The notes under the pieces are model-generated. The model had not been told where the DNA came from. It ran no database searches and saw only the letters and a list, made by a program, of their open reading frames with translations. A program made the position numbers and the translations under genes. A stretch of DNA of 46,074 nt from Bacillota bacterium. GTDB lineage: Bacteria > Bacillota > Bacilli > Alicyclobacillales > SLC66. Position 1 is the stretch's first letter, and each line of letters begins with the position of its first letter. Positions 20,991-29,578 of this stretch are shown here, piece by piece. The stretch covers positions 1 through 46,074 of the forward strand of contig JAJZEE010000022.1 in assembly GCA_021805735.1 (NCBI GenBank). Direction: 5' to 3'.

Positions 20991-21371
20991 ATGAGCCACA
21001 CACCAGACGATTTGTTCTACACAAAGGAACATGAGTGGGTTCGTTTTGAAGGGCAAACGGCCCGTATAGGCATTACGGACTTCGCCCAAAGCGAACTGGG
21101 CGATATTGTATTTGTCGAACTCCCGGACGTTGATGCGGAGATTCGGCTGGGGGAAACGTTCGGCACAGTCGAGTCAGTGAAAACGGTGTCTGATTTGTAT
21201 GCGCCGGTGTCCGGCAAGGTGATTGAAGTGAATGAAGAACTGACGGACGCGCCGGAAAAGGTGAATGAAGAACCCTATTCTGGCGGCTGGATGATCGTCG
21301 TGCAGCTTTCTTCAGACGGTCGGGATGGTCTGCTCACGGCGGCGCAATACCAGGCTCAAACTGCTGACTAG
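20991..21371 (+). CDS. gcvH: Glycine cleavage system H protein
   Basis: A 126-residue lipoyl-carrier protein. The lipoylated lysine is K64 in [18 protein letters not shown], and the family landmarks [12 protein letters not shown] and GWMIVVQL are present. Besides its glycine cleavage role, GcvH is the relay protein for lipoate assembly in Bacillus: LipM octanoylates it and LipL transfers the chain to other complexes. The directly following lipM gene fits that role, and no other gcv genes are nearby. ATG 20991 has AGGAGG upstream. Confidence 0.94.
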   Translation: MSHTPDDLFYTKEHEWVRFEGQTARIGITDFAQSELGDIVFVELPDVDAEIRLGETFGTVESVKTVSDLYAPVSGKVIEVNEELTDAPEKVNEEPYSGGWMIVVQLSSDGRDGLLTAAQYQAQTAD

Positions 21372-21375
21372 GTCA

Positions 21376-22215
21376 ATGGGAGATCAGTCGCTATTCAGAT
21401 TGCTGGACACTGGCCGCTCCTCCGGCGCGTTTAACATGGCTCTCGATGAAGCGATTCTCATGCAGGTGGCCAAGGAGGAGAGTCCTCCCACGATCCGCTT
21501 TTACGCATGGAACGCGCCGACTATCTCCATCGGTTACTTTCAGCGCATTGATCGCGACATCGACAGCGACAAGGTTCGAGCCCATGAGTTTGAGATCGTT
21601 CGCCGCATGACTGGCGGGCGTGCTGTATTGCACGACCGCGAACTTACATACAGCGTCATGGTGCCGGGAGATCACCCGTTTGCCAAATCATCGGTCGTCG
21701 AATCATATCGGTTACTGTCATTGGGACTTCGCAAAGGGTTCATCAACCTCGGTGTCCATGCAGAAGTTGTCTCGCTTGCACAAGAGAGTGAGCGGGCAAA
21801 GTTTGCGACACTCGGGTCTGCGGCCTGCTTTGATTCACCCTCTTGGTATGAACTGGTGGTCGAAGGCAGAAAGATTGCGGGCAGCGCACAAGTGAGAGCG
21901 CACGGTGGGCTGTTGCAGCACGGCGCCCTGTTGCTTGATCTTGAGCCTGACGACCTGTTTGACGTGCTTCTGTTTCGCGACGACAGGGAACGGGAGCGGA
22001 TTCGGGCCGAGTTTGATGTGCGGGCGGCCAGCGTACGTCAGTTGACTGGACGCGTTGTTTCCTACGAGGAAGCCGCCACGGCCTTTGCCAATGGATTTTG
22101 TGATGGTCTCGACGCGCAACTGATTCCTATGAATCTCACAGATCAGGAATTGGCCATGGCTCACACTTTATTGGAACAGAAATACTCCCAAGAGACATGG
22201 ACGAGACGCAGGTAA
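21376..22215 (+). CDS. lipM: Octanoyl-[GcvH] transferase LipM
   Basis: A 279-residue member of the biotin/lipoate ligase fold. It has AFNMALDEAIL, the RRMTGGRAVLHDRELTYS segment, the catalytic cysteine C151 in ACFDSPSWYELV, and the lysine K166 in EGRKIAGSAQ. The cysteine marks it as an octanoyltransferase (LipM) rather than an ATP-using LplA. It moves octanoate from acyl carrier protein to GcvH, encoded just upstream. The spacing of four bases implies an operon. The ribosome-binding site at the ATG is weak. Confidence 0.9.
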   Translation: MGDQSLFRLLDTGRSSGAFNMALDEAILMQVAKEESPPTIRFYAWNAPTISIGYFQRIDRDIDSDKVRAHEFEIVRRMTGGRAVLHDRELTYSVMVPGDHPFAKSSVVESYRLLSLGLRKGFINLGVHAEVVSLAQESERAKFATLGSAACFDSPSWYELVVEGRKIAGSAQVRAHGGLLQHGALLLDLEPDDLFDVLLFRDDRERERIRAEFDVRAASVRQLTGRVVSYEEAATAFANGFCDGLDAQLIPMNLTDQELAMAHTLLEQKYSQETWTRRR

Positions 22216-22249
22216 AGCGTCTTTCGAGCAGACGCTGCGTTGAGGCGGC

Positions 22250-22281
22250 GGTCGCGGACTGTCTTGCGACCTCGTTTTTTT
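22250..22281 (+). terminator. Terminator after lipM
   Basis: A GGTCGC/GCGACC stem (22250-22255 with 22266-22271) is followed by TCG and seven T residues. A second small hairpin (GCGTCT/AGACGC at 22217-22235) precedes it. Confidence 0.7.
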
Positions 22282-22411
22282 CCCGCAAGGCGCTTAGGCG
22301 TCTGCAGGCATTTTTGTGTTTTTCGCAAGCGCAGGCGTTCTACTTTCTATGAGATGAACGTACATGTAAATCAAGTAGGAACGGAGCACCTATTGCGCGG
22401 TGGGCATAACC

Positions 22412-22441
22412 GGACGTGAGTCACATATATATGTAACGTCC
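22412..22441. repeat. Imperfect inverted repeat with central AT palindrome
   Basis: GGACGT (22412-22417) and ACGTCC (22436-22441) flank the perfect palindrome ACATATATATGT (22423-22434), with unequal spacers of five and one bases. It could be an operator or a leader hairpin about 100 bases before spoIVA. Confidence 0.4.
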
Positions 22442-22536
22442 AATAGGGCTTTGCGCAGAGCATGCCGTCAGGCGCCCGCAGCCACAGGTTTCATGGTTCC
22501 CATCTACGCCTTGTTCGAAGTTAGGGAGGGAAAAGC

Positions 22537-24015
22537 GTGGACAGATTCGATGTTTTCAAGGATATTGCGGAGCGAACTGGCGGCGATATCTATCTCGGTG
22601 TCGTAGGTCCAGTCAGGACTGGCAAATCCACATTTATCAAAAAGTTTATGGAACTCATTGTACTTCCGGGCATTCACGACGAGGCGGACCGTATTCGCGC
22701 CATCGACGAATTGCCGCAAAGCGCGGCTGGTCGGACGATTATGACCACGGAACCCAAATTTGTGCCCAATCAGGCGGCGCGGGTGAACGTGGCGGAAGGG
22801 CTGACGATCGATTGCCGACTGGTGGATTGTGTTGGCTACGCGGTCAGTGGCGCTCGTGGCTACGAGGATGAAAATGGTCCCCGTATGGTAACGACACCCT
22901 GGTATGACGATCCGATTCCTTTTCAGGAAGCGGCCGAGATCGGCACTCGTAAAGTCATCGCTGACCACTCCACAATCGGTCTTGTGATCACCACCGACGG
23001 TTCCATCGCTGAGATTCCGCGCGAAAATTACGTCAGCGCCGAAGAGCGGGTGGTCCTGGAACTGAAGGAACTCGGCAAACCGTTTGTCATGATTGTGAAC
23101 TCCGTCCATCCCTATGGCGCGGAAACGCAGGCGCTTCGTGTCGAACTGATGGACAAATACGACGTGCCAGTCGTGGCCCTTTCGTGCGCCACCATGGGAA
23201 TGGAAGACATTTTGATCATCCTTAAGGAAGCGCTGTTTGAGTTTCCCGTTCACGAAGTCAATGTGAATCTCCCGAGTTGGGTGATGGTGCTTGATCCTGA
23301 ACACTGGCTCAGGCGAAGTTATGAACTGTCCGTCCGCGAAACGATCCAGGATATTCGTCGACTGCGCGACGTGGATCGGGTGGTTGGAAACTTCGCGCAC
23401 TATGAATTCATCGCCCGAGCCGTGTTGGGCGGCGTCGATATGGGGCGCGGTGTCGCAGATATCGAACTTGCGGCACCAGATGCTCTCTACGATCAGGTGT
23501 TGACAGAAGTGGTAGGCGTGGAGATTCGCGGCAAGGACCAACTGCTGAAACTGATGAAGGACTTTGCCTACGCAAAACGCGAATACGACAAGATTGCGGA
23601 AGCGCTGCGAATGGCCAAACTGACGGGATATGGAATCGCTCCTCCAGTGCTTGAGGAGATGACGCTTGACGAACCGGAACTGATTCGCCAAGGTTCACGC
23701 TTTGGCGTTCGGTTAAAAGCCACGGCTCCCTCGATTCACATGATTCGCGTGGACGTGGAATCTGAATTTGCGCCGATTGTCGGAACCGAGAGGCAGAGTG
23801 AGGAACTGGTCAAATATCTCATGCAGGATTTTGAGGAGAATCCGCTCAAAATATGGGACTCGGACATCTTTGGAAAATCGCTCGCCGCGATAGTTCGCGA
23901 GGGGATTACGGGCAAACTGTCTCTCATGCCGGAGAATGCGCAGTATAAGCTCAAAGAAACACTGCAGCGGATCATCAACGAAGGCAGCGGAGGCCTGATC
24001 GCGATTATTCTCTAG
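22537..24015 (+). CDS. spoIVA: Spore coat morphogenetic ATPase SpoIVA
   Basis: A 492-residue protein that polymerises on the forespore membrane as the coat basement layer. The N-terminal ATPase domain has Walker A GPVRTGKS (24-31), followed by the family segments DELPQSAAGRTIMTTEPKFVPN and VDCVGYAV. The C terminus ends with the conserved hydrophobic GGLIAIIL. The length equals that of Bacillus SpoIVA. The GTG start at 22537 follows TTAGGGAGGG. The position after gpsA matches Bacillus synteny. Confidence 0.96.
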   Translation: MDRFDVFKDIAERTGGDIYLGVVGPVRTGKSTFIKKFMELIVLPGIHDEADRIRAIDELPQSAAGRTIMTTEPKFVPNQAARVNVAEGLTIDCRLVDCVGYAVSGARGYEDENGPRMVTTPWYDDPIPFQEAAEIGTRKVIADHSTIGLVITTDGSIAEIPRENYVSAEERVVLELKELGKPFVMIVNSVHPYGAETQALRVELMDKYDVPVVALSCATMGMEDILIILKEALFEFPVHEVNVNLPSWVMVLDPEHWLRRSYELSVRETIQDIRRLRDVDRVVGNFAHYEFIARAVLGGVDMGRGVADIELAAPDALYDQVLTEVVGVEIRGKDQLLKLMKDFAYAKREYDKIAEALRMAKLTGYGIAPPVLEEMTLDEPELIRQGSRFGVRLKATAPSIHMIRVDVESEFAPIVGTERQSEELVKYLMQDFEENPLKIWDSDIFGKSLAAIVREGITGKLSLMPENAQYKLKETLQRIINEGSGGLIAIIL

Positions 24016-24050
24016 AACCGGATGTACACGGTAACGTATGCATCCTTGAA

Positions 24051-24088
24051 ACAGGCGAAGCGCCGGGTCATCCGGCAGCTTCGCCTGT
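24051..24088 (+). terminator. Terminator-like hairpin after spoIVA
   Basis: An 11-bp perfect stem (24051-24061 with 24078-24088) with an inner CCGG pair lies 35 bases after the spoIVA stop. The downstream tail is only moderately T-rich, so termination may be partial. Confidence 0.5.
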
Positions 24089-24184
24089 TCGCGTCGTCTT
24101 GAGGTTGACTGGCAGGAAAGCGCCCGTATCGCCGCGAATACATTCTATCAGATATGCCTTTTTGGGGACGAAGGGGGAACAGCA

Positions 24185-25759
24185 ATGGCCGACTTGTACA
24201 ACTTTGCAGCGACCGTGGAACACTATGCAAAAGAACACAGCGAACAACTCGCAGTAGTGGTCAAAGGGGATGACGAGGAGAGCCAGGTCACGTATGGAGA
24301 GTTGACTCGCGCAGCGGCTCGTGTGCATGCCGCGTTTGGGAAAATGGGCCTGGTTGCCGGAGATCCGGTGCTTGTTCTGGTTGGACGGGGCGTTTTCGCA
24401 TATAGCATATATCTCGGCCTCAATCGGCTGGGCGCCGTCATTCTCCCCGGATCCGAGATGCTAAGAGCCGGCGACATCGCTTACAGAGTGAGACATGCGC
24501 AGGTGAAGGCGATCATCGTGGCGGCGCATGTGGCCGATGAAGTGGTAAAAGCTGTCGACGGCGACCCCCATATCATCCTGGTCATGGTGGGGGAGCCGCG
24601 CCAGGGATTTCTCGCGTTCCATGACTTGATCGCGTCAGCCATCGATGACGAGACGCCAGCCCCCGCAGATACAGCCGCTGACGACATGGCGTTCGTATCC
24701 TATACGTCCGGCACCACAGGAGGACCAAAGGGAGTCGTGCACGTTCACGGATGGCCCAGGGCACACATCGCCAACGCCGCCACGCATTGGTTCGATGTCC
24801 GCGCGGGTGAATGGGCTTGGGCGACGGCTGGGCCGGGCTGGGCCAAATGGGTGTGGAGTCCGTTCGCGTCGATCCTCGGCAAGGGAGGAACAGCCTTTGT
24901 CTATACGGGCAAATTCAACGCTGACCATTACCTGAAACTCCTCGAGACTTATCCGATAGCGCTGCTTTGCGCGACGCCGACGGAGTATAGACTCATGGCA
25001 AAATCACCGCGCATGCCCCAGTGGAAACCGGCTGCACTGCGAAGCGCGGTCAGTGCGGGAGAACCGCTAAACCGAGAAGTCATCGATACGTTTTGGAAAC
25101 GTTGCGGCGTGTACGTCAGAGACGGATACGGCCAAACCGAGAACTCTCTGCTGGTGTCAACGCAGGTGGGCATGTCTGTTAAACCGGGTTCCATGGGAAA
25201 ACCTTCACCGCTTCACGATGTGGCGGTCATCAATGAAGACGGACGCCCGCTCGGGGTTGGCGAGGTGGGCGACATCGCTGTGAAAAGGACCGCGCCCACG
25301 CTATTTCGCGAGTATCTCTACGACCCGGAGCGCACAGAACGCGCATTTCGGGGCGACTACTACGTCACCGGCGATCTGGGGCGCTATGATGAGGACGGTT
25401 ATCTGTGGTTCGAAGGGCGCGCGGACGACATGATCATCAGCGCGGGGTACACGATTGGCCCCTTCGAGGTGGAAGACGCTCTCGTGCGCCATCCGGCCGT
25501 TGCGGAATGCGCCGCCGTGGCTAGCCCTGACGAGGAACGCGGACACATCGTAAAGGCGTTTGTTGTGCTAAAGGAGCAAACTACCCCACGCCCAGACCTT
25601 GTGGCAGAGCTCCAGGAACATGTAAAGGCAACGACAGCGCCGTATAAATACCCTCGGGAGATTGAATTTGTCGATCAGTTGCCGAAGACGACCAGCGGCA
25701 AGATTCGCAGAGTGGAATTGCGAACCTTGGAGAAACAGCGGAAATTGCCAAGGAAATGA
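24185..25759 (+). CDS. Acyl-CoA synthetase (AMP-forming)
   Basis: A 524-residue ANL-superfamily ligase. Motifs are the phosphate loop YTSGTTGGPKGVVH, the DGYGQTEN motif (A5), YVTGDLGRYDEDGYLWFEGRADD (A7-A8 hinge) and the C-terminal catalytic lysine in PKTTSGKIRR. Overall it resembles the acetyl/medium-chain acyl-CoA synthetase group (ACSM type) more than long-chain enzymes. The exact acid is not determinable from sequence alone. It occupies the place held by hbs and folE in Bacillus between spoIVA and mtrB. ATG 24185 follows GGGGGAAC. Confidence 0.9.
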   Translation: MADLYNFAATVEHYAKEHSEQLAVVVKGDDEESQVTYGELTRAAARVHAAFGKMGLVAGDPVLVLVGRGVFAYSIYLGLNRLGAVILPGSEMLRAGDIAYRVRHAQVKAIIVAAHVADEVVKAVDGDPHIILVMVGEPRQGFLAFHDLIASAIDDETPAPADTAADDMAFVSYTSGTTGGPKGVVHVHGWPRAHIANAATHWFDVRAGEWAWATAGPGWAKWVWSPFASILGKGGTAFVYTGKFNADHYLKLLETYPIALLCATPTEYRLMAKSPRMPQWKPAALRSAVSAGEPLNREVIDTFWKRCGVYVRDGYGQTENSLLVSTQVGMSVKPGSMGKPSPLHDVAVINEDGRPLGVGEVGDIAVKRTAPTLFREYLYDPERTERAFRGDYYVTGDLGRYDEDGYLWFEGRADDMIISAGYTIGPFEVEDALVRHPAVAECAAVASPDEERGHIVKAFVVLKEQTTPRPDLVAELQEHVKATTAPYKYPREIEFVDQLPKTTSGKIRRVELRTLEKQRKLPRK

Positions 25760-25803
25760 GAAAATACCCGTATCTTCGGCCTATTTCGACGTCTTTTGCG
25801 CAC

Positions 25804-25832
25804 TTGCAACTCATCGCGTCGCCTGCTATACT
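25804..25832 (+). promoter_or_regulatory. Promoter for tRNA-Pro
   Basis: TTGCAA (25804-25809) and TATACT (25827-25832) with a 17-base spacer and TG one base before the -10. It lies 20 bases before the tRNA. Confidence 0.75.
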
Positions 25833-25851
25833 TTAGTCCATTCGCAGGTGA

Positions 25852-25928
25852 CGGGATGTAGCGCAGCCTGGTAGCGCGCTACCTTGGGGAGGTAGAGGTC
25901 CCGGGTTCGAATCCCGGCATTCCGACCA
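25852..25928 (+). tRNA. tRNA-Pro (anticodon GGG)
   Basis: A 77-base cloverleaf with CCA encoded. The acceptor stem CGGGATG pairs with CATTCCG. The anticodon arm CTACC-TTGGGGA-GGTAG gives anticodon GGG, and the T arm has GGTTCGAATCC. Promoter and terminator flank it, so it is a single-gene transcription unit between the acyl-CoA synthetase gene and mtrB. Confidence 0.96.
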
Positions 25929-25935
25929 GAGTATT

Positions 25936-25964
25936 GGCCTGTCCACCACGGGCCGATTTTTTTT
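25936..25964 (+). terminator. Terminator after tRNA-Pro
   Basis: A GGCCTG/CGGGCC stem (one G-T pair) with a 7- to 8-base loop is followed by GA and eight T residues. Confidence 0.8.
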
Positions 25965-26026
25965 GCCGGTTTTGCGCGAACGAAAGTTGACGGATACAGT
26001 TGTCAGTGAAGGAGGAGACCCGCGGG

Positions 26027-26239
26027 ATGTCCGAAGACTATGTGGTGATCAGGGCAAAGGTGGGCGGCGTTCAGGTGATCGGCCTCACTCGTGGTCAGGA
26101 AACCAAATTCAATCACCTCGAGAAACTGGACAAAGGGGAAGTCATGCTCTGTCAGTTTACGGAGTATACGTCGGCCATCAAGGTTCGCGGACCGGCTGTC
26201 ATCTACACGAAGCACGGCACGATTGACACAGAAGCATGA
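26027..26239 (+). CDS. mtrB: Tryptophan RNA-binding attenuation protein (TRAP)
   Basis: A 70-residue protein nearly identical in pattern to Bacillus TRAP. Landmarks are [34 protein letters not shown] and [19 protein letters not shown], which supply the tryptophan pocket and the KKR-type RNA-binding face. The 11-mer binds tryptophan and then (G/U)AG repeats in trp leader RNA. ATG 26027 has AAGGAGG at good spacing. The usual partner gene folE (mtrA) is absent here; mtrB sits alone between a tRNA terminator and the hepS promoter. Confidence 0.95.
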   Translation: MSEDYVVIRAKVGGVQVIGLTRGQETKFNHLEKLDKGEVMLCQFTEYTSAIKVRGPAVIYTKHGTIDTEA

Positions 26240-26288
26240 ATGATCCGTTTTTGCCATAGCTGCGTCGTATCTGAGACTTTCGGGAATG

Positions 26289-26297
26289 TGATATAAT
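26289..26297 (+). promoter_or_regulatory. Extended -10 promoter for hepS-menG-hepT
   Basis: TGATATAAT has a perfect TATAAT (26292-26297) with TG one base upstream. The -35 region is poor. hepS starts 55 bases downstream. Confidence 0.6.
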
Positions 26298-26351
26298 GAA
26301 CGCGCTTATGTAAGTGAACTGTGATACAGTATCGGCGGGAGATGGAACAGG

Positions 26352-27131
26352 TTGGCTGTAGATCCGCACAATAAAAGCCTGGATGACCGCCTGCGCTTAC
26401 AGGAATTGCGGCGTTTTATCGAACGCATGATGGAACAGCAGGTTCTGAGAGACGCGTTGGTGCTGCCCGCGCTATCGCAACTGCAGTTGTTGTTGGGAGC
26501 TCTGGCCACCGCCAGGGCCGAATTGGCCGACGAAGTTCGCAGCCGCCTGCTCGCAGCCATGATAATGATTTATCATGGCCTATGCATGCATGACGCGGTT
26601 GAGGAAGGCGCGGTTCCCGTACAGGAACGGCGACAGTTGACGATTCTTGGCGGGGATTATTTGAGCAGCTTATTCTATAAAGTTTTGGCGGATACAGGCC
26701 ACGTAGAAGCCGTCAGCGTGTTTGCAAAGGCCATTGCCGCGATCAACGAAGCGAAGATGTCACGCCACCAGGCACGCCTCAATAACCTGTACAGTGAGCC
26801 TGAGTATATACGAAATGGCGAAACCATTCATGGGGCGTTGTTGCACACTCTTTGCGAACTGTTTGTTCCCGAAGATCGGGTATTGGCGTTTATAGACCTT
26901 GCCGTAGCGGCTGCCGCATGGAACGAAGAGATGGCAATCACCAGACGCCTTGGTCAACAGACCCGGCACGACGCATTGGAACGAGTATTTGACGGCTTTC
27001 GCGATGCATTGGCTCGTCTTCGAGTAGCGAGTGCCGAGTTGTTTGGCGCAGAGGCGTGGACACAGATCCAAACTCTCTTTACGTACGCAGAGACTTCCGT
27101 TGCCAGCACAAAAGCGGTGGAAGGAGGCTGA
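26352..27131 (+). CDS. hepS: Heptaprenyl diphosphate synthase component I
   Basis: A 259-residue small non-catalytic subunit of the heterodimeric heptaprenyl diphosphate synthase. It has the family region AMIMIYHGLCMHDAV and the signature GGDYLSSLFYKVLA. It pairs with HepT, two genes downstream, to set the C35 chain of menaquinone-7. The apparent start is TTG 26352 with GGGAG upstream. The order hepS-menG-hepT is the standard Bacillota operon. Confidence 0.9.
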   Translation: MAVDPHNKSLDDRLRLQELRRFIERMMEQQVLRDALVLPALSQLQLLLGALATARAELADEVRSRLLAAMIMIYHGLCMHDAVEEGAVPVQERRQLTILGGDYLSSLFYKVLADTGHVEAVSVFAKAIAAINEAKMSRHQARLNNLYSEPEYIRNGETIHGALLHTLCELFVPEDRVLAFIDLAVAAAAWNEEMAITRRLGQQTRHDALERVFDGFRDALARLRVASAELFGAEAWTQIQTLFTYAETSVASTKAVEGG

Positions 27132-27136
27132 TTCCA

Positions 27137-27856
27137 TTGGCCCAGAGTAACGCCAGAGTTCATACAGACTTCGTTCACGACGTGTTCTCTCATATCGCAG
27201 GGCGCTATGACGTCATGAATTCCGTATTGAGTTTCAATCAACACAAATTGTGGCGAAAATTCGCGATGAAAAAGATGCGCGTACAGCGGGGCGCCCATTG
27301 CCTTGACGTGGCCACGGGCACGGGCGATTGGGCGATCGCTTTGGCGAAAGCCGCGGGATCGCAAGGTCAGGTGGTCGGTCTGGATTTTTGTCAGGAGATG
27401 CTGGATGTGGCCGCACCCAAATTGGTCAGGGAGCGTGTAGACAGCCGTGTGGAACTGGTCCGCGGCAACGCGATGGCGCTCCCATATCCGGACAATTCAT
27501 TCGATTACGCCACAATCGGGTTTGGGTTGCGCAACGTTCCCGATGTTCCTCAGGTTCTTCGCGAAATGATGCGCGTCGTTAAACCTGGCGGCCTTGTCGT
27601 TTCGCTGGAATTGTCCAAGCCTACCGGGCCAGTGTTTCGAGCTCTGTATTATTTTTACTTTAACCGCATCCTGCCACTCATAGGGCGGTTAGCAGTGGGC
27701 AAGGCGGAACCGTACCGATGGTTGCCCGAGTCTCTGGTTGACTTTCCGGACCGGATTACTCTGGCAGACATGTTCGCGGATGCGGGGTTGCAGCAGATAG
27801 ATCACTATGCTCTGACGGGCGGCATTTGCGCGCTTCACATGGGGCGCAAAGCCTGA
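27137..27856 (+). CDS. menG: Demethylmenaquinone methyltransferase
   Basis: A 239-residue SAM-dependent methyltransferase (MenG/UbiE) for the final step of menaquinone synthesis. SAM motif I is DVATGTGDW (about 57-65), and UbiE signatures include FVHDVFSHIAGRYDVMNSVLS and FDYATIGFGLRNVPD. The start is TTG 27137 with AAGGAGG nine bases upstream, inside the spacer after hepS. An in-frame GTG at 27056 is rejected because it overlaps hepS and adds unrelated residues. Confidence 0.94.
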   Translation: MAQSNARVHTDFVHDVFSHIAGRYDVMNSVLSFNQHKLWRKFAMKKMRVQRGAHCLDVATGTGDWAIALAKAAGSQGQVVGLDFCQEMLDVAAPKLVRERVDSRVELVRGNAMALPYPDNSFDYATIGFGLRNVPDVPQVLREMMRVVKPGGLVVSLELSKPTGPVFRALYYFYFNRILPLIGRLAVGKAEPYRWLPESLVDFPDRITLADMFADAGLQQIDHYALTGGICALHMGRKA

Positions 27857-27903
27857 CTGTCTTCTTTTGTTGCGGTCAGGAAGTAGAGGGTGAAAAGGAC
27901 AAA

Positions 27904-28869
27904 GTGATCGTGGCGGATTTATACGCGAACCTGGAAGACGATCTCGCATATGTAGAGGACCAACTGCGAGTTCAACTACGCTCTAAGGAACCAGTTTTGG
28001 AGGATGCGGCCGTGCATCTTCTCAATGCAGGGGGAAAAAGACTCCGGCCCGTGTTTGTGTTGCTTGCGGGAACTTTTGGGCAGTATGACCGTGATCGTCT
28101 GGCGCACGTTGCGGTTGGCTTGGAACTCATCCACATGGCTACACTGGTGCACGATGACGTCATCGACAACGCCGATACGCGGCGAGGCACGCCTACAGTA
28201 AAGGCCCGGTTCGGCAATCGCGTTGCGATGTACACCGGCGACTTTATCTTCGCGCGGGCGCTTTCCACACTCTCCCATATTGACGACGTACGCATTCACA
28301 AGACCCTGGCAACGGCCATTGAACGGATGTGTTTGGGTGAGATCGAACAGATTCGGGATCTATTTTCCCTGGATCAGACCATACGCACATACCTTCAGCG
28401 CATTCGCCGCAAGACTGCCCTGCTTATAGAAATGTCGTGCGCCCTAGGCGCGCTCGCGGCAGGGGCGCCTGCGCACATCGTCTCGGCAGTGCGCAGATAC
28501 GGGTATTATACCGGCATGGCCTTTCAGATCACAGATGATGTGCTTGACTTCACCTCGACTGAGGAGAGACTCGGCAAACCGGTGGGCAGCGATCTTCGCC
28601 AGGGCAACTTGACAGCCCCTGTCCTGCTTGCACTTCGCAGCGCGGAGGTGGGTCGGGATCTGCGGGAGTTGATCGCAGGACAAGGTCATTTCGGCGACAT
28701 GCGCCAGGCAGTTCAGATGGTCCTGGACAGTGGCGGGGTCAAAGGCGCCATGGATCTTGCGGATCGCTACCTCGTAAAGGCGCATGAAGGCCTGGCGTGC
28801 CTGCCGCCGACGCCGACGCGCATGTCGCTGGCGGCGCTCGCAACCTTTGTTGGCAAACGAGATCATTAG
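27904..28869 (+). CDS. hepT: Heptaprenyl diphosphate synthase component II
   Basis: A 321-residue trans-prenyltransferase, the catalytic subunit that works with HepS. The first aspartate-rich motif is HDDVIDNAD (around 83-91), followed by RRG; the second is TDDVLDF. GGKRLRPV is also present. It makes the C35 side chain attached to menaquinone. The best start is GTG 27904 after AAAAGGAC. No obvious terminator follows; a large palindrome lies 35 bases downstream. Confidence 0.93.
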   Translation: MIVADLYANLEDDLAYVEDQLRVQLRSKEPVLEDAAVHLLNAGGKRLRPVFVLLAGTFGQYDRDRLAHVAVGLELIHMATLVHDDVIDNADTRRGTPTVKARFGNRVAMYTGDFIFARALSTLSHIDDVRIHKTLATAIERMCLGEIEQIRDLFSLDQTIRTYLQRIRRKTALLIEMSCALGALAAGAPAHIVSAVRRYGYYTGMAFQITDDVLDFTSTEERLGKPVGSDLRQGNLTAPVLLALRSAEVGRDLRELIAGQGHFGDMRQAVQMVLDSGGVKGAMDLADRYLVKAHEGLACLPPTPTRMSLAALATFVGKRDH

Positions 28870-28903
28870 GAGTTTGGATACCGCTTGGGATGAAAATAAA
28901 CTC

Positions 28904-28996
28904 GCCAGGACGGATCATGCATTGTGCCGCAGCGAGTTTTGCGGCCTTTGGGCCGCACATGTTTGAGCGGCGGCACAATGCATGATCCGGCCTGGC
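28904..28996. repeat. 93-bp near-perfect nested palindrome between hepT and ndk
   Basis: The arms 28904-28930 and 28970-28996 are inverted copies of 27 bases with one mismatch (at 28910). The 39-base centre contains a second inverted repeat, TGCGGCC-TTTG-GGCCGCA. The element could extrude as a cruciform or fold as a long RNA hairpin. It lacks a T tract on either side, so it is not a standard terminator. It may be a mobile or REP-like palindromic unit. Confidence 0.8.
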
Positions 28997-29036
28997 ATGG
29001 CATGGCAGGGGACCACAGGGGTTCCACCGACCGCAA

Positions 29037-29066
29037 TTGCAAACGGTTCGGAATGATTGATACAAT
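29037..29066 (+). promoter_or_regulatory. Promoter for ndk
   Basis: TTGCAA (29037-29042) and TACAAT (29061-29066) with an 18-base spacer, downstream of the palindrome and about 50 bases before the ndk ATG. Confidence 0.65.
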
Positions 29067-29116
29067 GATACGGGCCGGACACGAGATTCCGGTCAATCAT
29101 GAGGCAGGGGGCACAT

Positions 29117-29560
29117 ATGGAACGCACGTTTGTCATGATTAAGCCAGATGGAGTGCAGCGCGGACTGATCGGTGAGATCGTTGGTCGCTTTGAGGCCAAG
29201 GGATTGAAGCTGGCGGCCGCAAAAATGCTTCAGGTGAGTCAGGAACTGGCTAAAGAGCATTATGCTGAACATAAGGAACGGCCTTTTTTTAGCGAGTTGG
29301 TTGGTTTCGTCACTTCTTCGCCAGTATTTGCCATGGTTTGGGAGGGGCCCTCGGCCATTGCGATCGCCCGCGCCATGATGGGGAAGACAAACCCGGTCGA
29401 ATCAGCTCCGGGCACCATCCGCGGTGACTTTGGCGTGAGCGTGGGAATGAACATTATTCACGGCAGCGATTCCCCTGAAAGCGCGGCGAAAGAAATTAAG
29501 CTGTGGTTTAGCGACTCTGAGATTGCCGCGTATGACCGTACGATCTCAAAATGGATTTAG
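29117..29560 (+). CDS. ndk: Nucleoside diphosphate kinase
   Basis: A 147-residue enzyme transferring the terminal phosphate between NTPs and NDPs. It begins [16 protein letters not shown], contains the family regions [10 protein letters not shown] and IRGDFG, and has the phospho-accepting histidine in NIIHGSDS. The length is standard. ATG 29117 follows GGGGGC. It has its own promoter, and cheR follows after 18 bases. Confidence 0.96.
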   Translation: MERTFVMIKPDGVQRGLIGEIVGRFEAKGLKLAAAKMLQVSQELAKEHYAEHKERPFFSELVGFVTSSPVFAMVWEGPSAIAIARAMMGKTNPVESAPGTIRGDFGVSVGMNIIHGSDSPESAAKEIKLWFSDSEIAAYDRTISKWI

Positions 29561-29578
29561 TCTAAGGCCAAACGATCG

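Larger units (their letters stand above)
22216..22536. other. Intergenic region between lipM and spoIVA
   Basis: This 321-base stretch holds the lipM terminator (22250-22281) and an imperfect inverted repeat with a 12-bp AT palindrome (22412-22441). spoIVA is sigma-E dependent in Bacillus, but I could not find a sigma-E promoter with correct spacing here. No convincing small gene is present. Confidence 0.6.

Noticed and set aside
22400-22440. Sigma-E promoter for spoIVA
   Set aside because: CATA-type -10 candidates exist, but the -35 elements do not match at 14-15 base spacing.
22504-23691. 395-codon minus-strand frame opposite spoIVA
   Set aside because: It mirrors the codon structure of spoIVA, which is certain; the antisense frame is a shadow.
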